Position numbers and translations under genes: made by a program
Shown: piece after piece, positions 4,914-7,414 of the stretch
How the letters are laid out: each line of letters begins with the position of its first letter
Position numbering within the stretch: the stretch's first letter is position 1
Source of the DNA: Nanobdellota archaeon
GTDB lineage: Archaea > Nanobdellota > Nanobdellia > SCGC-AAA011-G17 > GW2011-AR17
Assembly: GCA_030018575.1 (NCBI GenBank)
Contig: JASEIA010000074.1
Span: 1-7,414 of the forward strand
Reading direction: 5' to 3'
Length of the DNA stretch: 7,414 bases
The notes under the pieces: generated by a model
Told to the model about the DNA's origin: nothing
The model's database searches: none
Seen by the model: the letters and a program-made list of their open reading frames with translations, nothing else

Positions 4914-5420
4914 TTATTTCACCATCCTTTCTATTATTTTTACATAGGGCACGGCAATAGTATCCAGAAAATAAGACGCTTTTTGGGAGTCAGGGTCTGC
5001 TTTCCCAGAATAATCCTCATAATAGTAATGGGTTTTGCCGCGTTCTGCCTTTCCATATCTTAGCATTGCAGGAAGCGCTTTTTCCTTAAGCCTCTCCGCA
5101 TTAAAATAAGCTTCTTTTGCCTCTTTCAGCAATTCAATAAGCTTGGTCCTCAGCTTTTTGTCATGAACAAGCTCTTCAAGCGCCTTAATTGTCTTTTCAT
5201 GGATATTCGGGCTTGTTATTTTTATGCTGAATTCTTTTGCGAGGAATAGCTTTGTAATATCATGCATTGCATAGTAGCCGGCAATAATTGCCCATCTTGG
5301 GTGCCTGATTACATTGTCTTCTGCAGTGCTTATGTCGTCTGCGTATGCTGTCTTATGAAAAAGCAGGTAGTTTTCTTTCTCTGTAACCGGCAGCCCTATC
5401 CAGTTTTTGTTTTCTTCCAT
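4914..5420 (-). CDS. HEPN-domain-like protein (candidate type VII toxin)
   Basis: Protein of 168 residues from the ATG at 5420. The helix RHPRWAIIAGYYAMHDITKL (39-58) resembles the first core helix of HEPN proteins, and NIHEKTIKALEEL (72-84) resembles the following conserved segment. The C-terminal part has R127-GKT-H131-YYY-ED-Y137. HEPN ribonucleases usually carry Rx4-6H, and HepT toxins Rx4HxY; here the spacing is Rx3H, one residue short, followed by HxY. It could therefore be a diverged RNase, or a substrate-binding HEPN protein without activity. The start at 5468 is rejected because it would place the TATA box and operator inside the gene. The downstream nucleotidyltransferase gene follows without a gap, as in HepT/MntA pairs. 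No good ribosome binding site precedes the ATG, and the predicted leader is only ~10 bases. Confidence 0.68.
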   Translation of the reverse strand: MEENKNWIGLPVTEKENYLLFHKTAYADDISTAEDNVIRHPRWAIIAGYYAMHDITKLFLAKEFSIKITSPNIHEKTIKALEELVHDKKLRTKLIELLKEAKEAYFNAERLKEKALPAMLRYGKAERGKTHYYYEDYSGKADPDSQKASYFLDTIAVPYVKIIERMVK

Positions 5421-5423
5421 TTT

Positions 5424-5435
5424 ACACTTAAGTGT
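5424..5435. promoter_or_regulatory. Palindromic operator O1 (ACACTTAAGTGT)
   Basis: A perfect 12-bp palindrome lies between the TATA box and the HEPN ATG (5420), over the predicted transcription start near 5429. A protein bound here would block initiation. The same sequence recurs at O2 and O3. Confidence 0.7.
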
Positions 5436-5449
5436 TTTAAAGTAGCCTT

Positions 5450-5460
5450 TATTTATAAAT
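5450..5460 (-). promoter_or_regulatory. TATA box of the HEPN/nucleotidyltransferase operon
   Basis: The minus strand reads ATTTATAAATA, close to the archaeal consensus TTTATATA. Its centre at about 5455 predicts a transcription start near 5429, inside operator O1 and ~10 bases before the ATG at 5420. It sits between O1 and O2, so both sites flank the box. Confidence 0.6.
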
Positions 5461-5465
5461 CTTTC

Positions 5466-5477
5466 CACTTAAGTGTT
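5466..5477. promoter_or_regulatory. Palindromic operator O2 (CACTTAAGTG core)
   Basis: A perfect 10-bp palindrome (5466-5475) is followed by TT, as in O1. Its centre is 41 bp from O1, close to four helical turns, so both sites would lie on the same face of the DNA. It starts just upstream of the TATA box, in BRE territory, and directly abuts the stop codon of the upstream 89-residue gene. Confidence 0.65.
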
Positions 5478-5747
5478 CTATTTGTTACACTTTAGTGTTT
5501 TAGCATTAAAGCGCTGCCTCTCCTGCATATAGCCTGCCAGGTCCTCGAAAAACCCGTTAAGGGAGGTTGTTATTGTGTGCATCTTGTATTTTTTTGGGAA
5601 TTTTTTCTCAGGCAGGCTGCATAACCCCATCATTTCCGCCACAAAAGGCAGCTTTTCAACCATCTGCCTCCTTTTCAAGATGTCTGCATTGTACCAGTCA
5701 TCCCACCACGGAATCTCAAACGCCTTTGAAGATATTTTCTTTTTCAT
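5478..5747 (-). CDS. Orphan 89-residue protein
   Basis: The family is not recognised. The start is secure: GAGGTGAT (5751-5758), a near-perfect match to the archaeal anti-Shine-Dalgarno sequence, lies three bases before the ATG at 5747, and a TATA-like box from repeat copy B is ~40 bases upstream. The N-terminus is basic (MKKKISSK), followed by an aromatic cluster IPWWDDWYN (12-20), a helical stretch with VEKLPFVAEMMGLC, a lysine-rich FPKKYKMH and a helical end SLNGFFEDLAGYMQERQRF. No signal peptide or membrane segment is visible. The last residues (KTLKCNK) come from operator O3, so the natural C-terminus may have been altered when the operon behind it was joined. It ends with TAG, 57 bases before the HEPN start, and read-through transcription into that operon is plausible. 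A truncated gene is possible. Confidence 0.6.
   Translation of the reverse strand: MKKKISSKAFEIPWWDDWYNADILKRRQMVEKLPFVAEMMGLCSLPEKKFPKKYKMHTITTSLNGFFEDLAGYMQERQRFNAKTLKCNK
5487..5498. promoter_or_regulatory. Palindromic operator O3 (ACACTTTAGTGT)
   Basis: Identical to O1 except for one central base. Its centre is 22 bp from O2, about two helical turns. It lies within the last codons of the 89-residue gene, where it encodes KTLKC; O1 read in the rejected longer HEPN frame gives the same KTLKC. The peptide similarity therefore reflects the DNA site. Confidence 0.6.
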
Positions 5748-5750
5748 TTT

Positions 5751-5758
5751 ATCACCTC
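5751..5758 (-). promoter_or_regulatory. Strong ribosome binding site GAGGTGAT
   Basis: An eight-base match to the archaeal anti-Shine-Dalgarno sequence sits three bases before the ATG at 5747. It is the best ribosome binding site in the window. It supports real translation of the orphan 89-residue gene and shows that this genome uses led mRNAs as well as leaderless ones. Confidence 0.7.
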
Positions 5759-5783
5759 TTTTTTAAAATGTTCAATCAAGAGC

Positions 5784-5803
5784 CTATTTAAGCCTTGCCC
5801 CCT
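5784..5803 (-). promoter_or_regulatory. TATA-like promoter box at the edge of repeat B
   Basis: The minus-strand GGCTTAAATAG (5784-5794), preceded by GGGGGCAA, is identical to copy A. The box centre is about 41 bases from the ATG at 5747, predicting a ~15-base leader that contains the GAGGTGAT site. Confidence 0.5.
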
Positions 5804-5936
5804 GTTTTGTAAATCCTTCAATAAATCTGTAAAAATCCCATAATCTTCGGAAAAAGAAACAATATTCCGGATAAATCTAAAAGAATATGAAAAAGGGTTA
5901 ATAAACAATATTCATTAAAATTAATGCCGAAGACCG
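5784..5936. repeat. Repeat copy B, ~152-bp promoter-bearing element
   Basis: Second copy of the element at 4139-4290, in the same orientation, 1645 bp away. The first 94 bp have two differences; the rest keeps TTAATAAACAAT and a terminal GCCG but is otherwise diverged. Its TATA-like edge faces the orphan 89-residue gene on the minus strand, while its far end borders the divergent promoter of the 102-residue gene. Together with the short stretch 5748-5783 it fills the intergenic space; nothing else coding is seen there. Confidence 0.8.
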
Positions 5937-5945
5937 GCCTATATC

Positions 5946-5953
5946 TTTATATA
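5946..5953 (+). promoter_or_regulatory. Consensus TATA box TTTATATA
   Basis: An exact match to the archaeal TATA consensus, centred 27 bases before the ATG at 5977. No ribosome binding site is seen before that ATG, so the transcript is probably leaderless. The promoter diverges from that of the orphan gene across repeat B. Confidence 0.65.
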
Positions 5954-5976
5954 CTTTCAGCCAATTACTCCATTCT

Positions 5977-6285
5977 ATGGCAGCATTGGAAAAGGAAGTA
6001 ATGGATTCAAATGACCGCTTTGTAAGGGAGTTTGCAAGGCCAATCACAGACATGGGTTATGGGCTTACAGGCGCTGTCTCAACATGCAATCAATATGACC
6101 CGGACGGAGACGAATCCTACTGCCATGTTGCATTAATCAGTCCGCTTCAAAGAAAAAACAAAGATGATAATCTTCTTTTATTAATCAGAGATGTAATTCT
6201 TCCTAAAGAGTTTGAAGACAAAAGAGTATTCATGCGCTATCTGGATTTTAACCCGAATGAAAATCCGCACAAGCTAAGCCTGTAG
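5977..6285 (+). CDS. Unrecognised 102-residue protein
   Basis: The family is not recognised. The start is supported by the consensus TATA box 27 bases upstream and by the absence of other in-frame starts nearby. The protein is acidic to neutral and predicted soluble. It has an amphipathic N-terminal helix (ALEKEVMDSNDRFVREFARP), a small-residue stretch MGYGLTGAVSTCNQYDPDGD with two cysteines nearby (37 and 49), a likely beta strand CHVALISPL, another hydrophobic segment NLLLLIRDVILP, and a polar end NPNENPHKLSL. The mixed alpha/beta pattern suggests a small folded domain. Its last 12 bases overlap the 3' end of mtnA on the opposite strand. It could be a host gene bordering the island rather than part of it. 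Confidence 0.65.
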   Translation: MAALEKEVMDSNDRFVREFARPITDMGYGLTGAVSTCNQYDPDGDESYCHVALISPLQRKNKDDNLLLLIRDVILPKEFEDKRVFMRYLDFNPNENPHKLSL

Positions 6286-7365
6286 CAGCGTTTCAAGATT
6301 AAATCTCTTATTCTCATTGAACAGGATGCCTTTCTCTGTTATAATGCCAGTGATAAGCTCTGCAGGAGTCACGTCAAACGCGGGGTTAAGGGCTTTTGAG
6401 CCTTCAGGCGTCACCCTGACCTTCCTTATTCTTCCTGACCCGTCCATTCCTGAAACCCAGTGCACTTCATCCCCGCTCCTGTATTCAATCGGGATGTCCT
6501 TTCCTGTTTTGCAGTTTATGTCAATCGTTGAAGTGGGAGCGGCAACATAAAATGGAATTCCGTTCTCTTTAGCTAACACAGCCTTTGTGTAGGTCCCTAT
6601 CTTGTTTGCAGTGTCGCCGTTTGCAGCTATCCTGTCTGCTCCGACAATCACTATCCTAATCTTGCCTTCTTTCATGAAATAGCCTGCTGCATTGTCAGGA
6701 ATAACATAATGCTCTATCCCTTCATTAAGCAATTCCCAAGCTGTTAAATTGGCTCCCTGCAGCCTTGGCCTTGTTTCGTCAGCATAAACAAGCACTTTCT
6801 TGCCAGCGGCCTTTGCAGCGTACACAGGCGACAATGCCGAGCCGTAGTCAACAAACGCAAGCCATCCGGCATTGCAGTGGGTTAATACTCTTGCGCCGTC
6901 AGCAACAAGCCACTGCCCGTATTCCCCTATCCGCTTGCACGCCTCTGCATCATCATCAGCATTCTGCTCAGCCTCGCGGACTGCAAAAGACACAGCCCTC
7001 TCCAGCGAGTCAGCATTGATTGTAGAATTATACACCCTTTCAACAGCATAAAACAGGTTCTGCGCAGTGGGCCTTGCATCCCTTATCCTTTTCTCTGCAT
7101 CAAGAACATAATTAACAGCCTCTTCCTCAGGAAGCTTTGCAGCCTCAATTACTGCCTGGCACATTGCATAGCCCGCTGCTGCTCCTATCGCGCCTGCCCC
7201 TCTTACAGTCATGTTCCTGATTGCCTCAACAGTGTCAATATATGTTTTGCATTTATGAACCTTAAACCTGTGCGGAAGCAAGCGCTGGTTAATCATGCAA
7301 ACATCGCTTTCTTTCATCCATACTGTCCTGTAATGCTTTTCCTCATTGTTTATTTTCACTTTCAT
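6274..7365 (-). CDS. mtnA: S-methyl-5-thioribose-1-phosphate isomerase
   Basis: Protein of 363 residues, of usual length for the family (EC 5.3.1.23). It converts methylthioribose 1-phosphate to methylthioribulose 1-phosphate in the methionine salvage pathway, recycling the methylthioadenosine left by polyamine synthesis and other SAM-dependent reactions. The eIF2B-related fold is clear: VRGAGAIG (54-61, phosphate binding), THCNAG (162-167) with the catalytic C164, TRPRLQGANLTAWEL (198-212), and GADRIAANGDTANKIGTY (242-259) with the catalytic D244. The C-terminus NPAFDVTPAELITGIITEKG is also typical. The related archaeal ribose-1,5-bisphosphate isomerases are shorter, and the THCNAG motif favours MtnA. 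No ribosome binding site or promoter is visible, and the upstream frame ends in an ATGA-type overlap, so it is probably a distal gene of an operon entering from the right. Confidence 0.95.
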   Translation of the reverse strand: MKVKINNEEKHYRTVWMKESDVCMINQRLLPHRFKVHKCKTYIDTVEAIRNMTVRGAGAIGAAAGYAMCQAVIEAAKLPEEEAVNYVLDAEKRIRDARPTAQNLFYAVERVYNSTINADSLERAVSFAVREAEQNADDDAEACKRIGEYGQWLVADGARVLTHCNAGWLAFVDYGSALSPVYAAKAAGKKVLVYADETRPRLQGANLTAWELLNEGIEHYVIPDNAAGYFMKEGKIRIVIVGADRIAANGDTANKIGTYTKAVLAKENGIPFYVAAPTSTIDINCKTGKDIPIEYRSGDEVHWVSGMDGSGRIRKVRVTPEGSKALNPAFDVTPAELITGIITEKGILFNENKRFNLETLLQA

Positions 7366-7414
7366 TCCTGTATGGGTCTGATACCCCGCAGTTTGCTGCG
7401 ATTGCCCATTTCAC
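7362..7414 (-). CDS. Possible C-terminal end of an upstream gene
   Basis: On the minus strand one frame stays open from the window edge and ends SKLRGIRPIQE at a TGA that shares bases with the mtnA ATG (ATGA overlap), a common arrangement in co-translated operons. A second frame is also open (ending SDPYRNESENKQ) and stops at a TGA at 7343-7345, inside mtnA. Only one can be real and the window is too short to decide. Neither is recognised. Confidence 0.3.
   Translation of the reverse strand, partial: EMGNRSKLRGIRPIQE

Noticed and set aside
4769..5063. Plus-strand open frames opposite the HEPN/nucleotidyltransferase junction
   Set aside because: Antisense to two supported genes, with cysteine/phenylalanine-rich translations typical of reverse-frame shadows.
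5421..5468. Longer HEPN gene start at 5468
   Set aside because: The added 16 residues are encoded by the TATA box and operators O1/O2. The ATG at 5420 follows the predicted transcription start.
4139..5936. CRISPR array
   Set aside because: There are only two long copies 1.6 kb apart with genes between them, and no regular short repeat-spacer pattern.

Overview
This 7.4-kb window looks archaeal and AT-rich. The evidence is an archaeal-type methionyl-tRNA synthetase with two zinc knuckles, TATA boxes about 25-30 bases ahead of apparently leaderless start codons, and ribosome binding sites of the GGAGGTGAT type ahead of other genes. An archaeon, perhaps a small-genome DPANN-like lineage, fits, but there is no rRNA or other marker here to place it.

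Layout. Bases 1-285 hold two inverted repeats, the tail of an unidentified or decayed gene, a GC-rich hairpin and the promoter of metG (MetRS, 286-2430, plus strand). Convergent to it lies a run of six minus-strand genes (5747 down to 2448) that reads as an accessory island. In transcription order these are: an orphan 89-residue protein; a HEPN-like protein and a winged-helix/nucleotidyltransferase protein (a candidate type VII-like toxin-antitoxin pair); a small gene broken by one in-frame TGA; and an AbiEi/AbiEii pair (type IV toxin-antitoxin). On the right, an unrecognised 102-residue plus-strand gene (5977-6285) converges on and overlaps mtnA (6274-7365, minus strand; methylthioribose-1-phosphate isomerase of methionine salvage).

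Regulation is the most interesting layer. Two copies of a ~152-bp element (94 bp with 2 mismatches, then a looser half) sit immediately upstream of two unrelated small genes. Each copy ends in the same TATA-like box and contains A-rich blocks spaced every 10 bp. A short version of the box end lies upstream of abiEi. The HEPN/nucleotidyltransferase operon has three palindromic sites (consensus ACACTTAAGTGT) around its TATA box, spaced 41 and 22 bp apart (about 4 and 2 helical turns); the winged-helix domain encoded by the operon is the obvious candidate binder. The abiE operon has its own 35-bp dyad over the predicted transcription start and ribosome binding site.

Taken together, two toxin-antitoxin-like modules and two small orphan genes, apparently built from gene-plus-promoter units, sit between two methionine-related housekeeping genes. 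The family calls for MetRS, MtnA and AbiEi/AbiEii are firm. The HEPN call is moderate. The orphan genes have no functional assignment.
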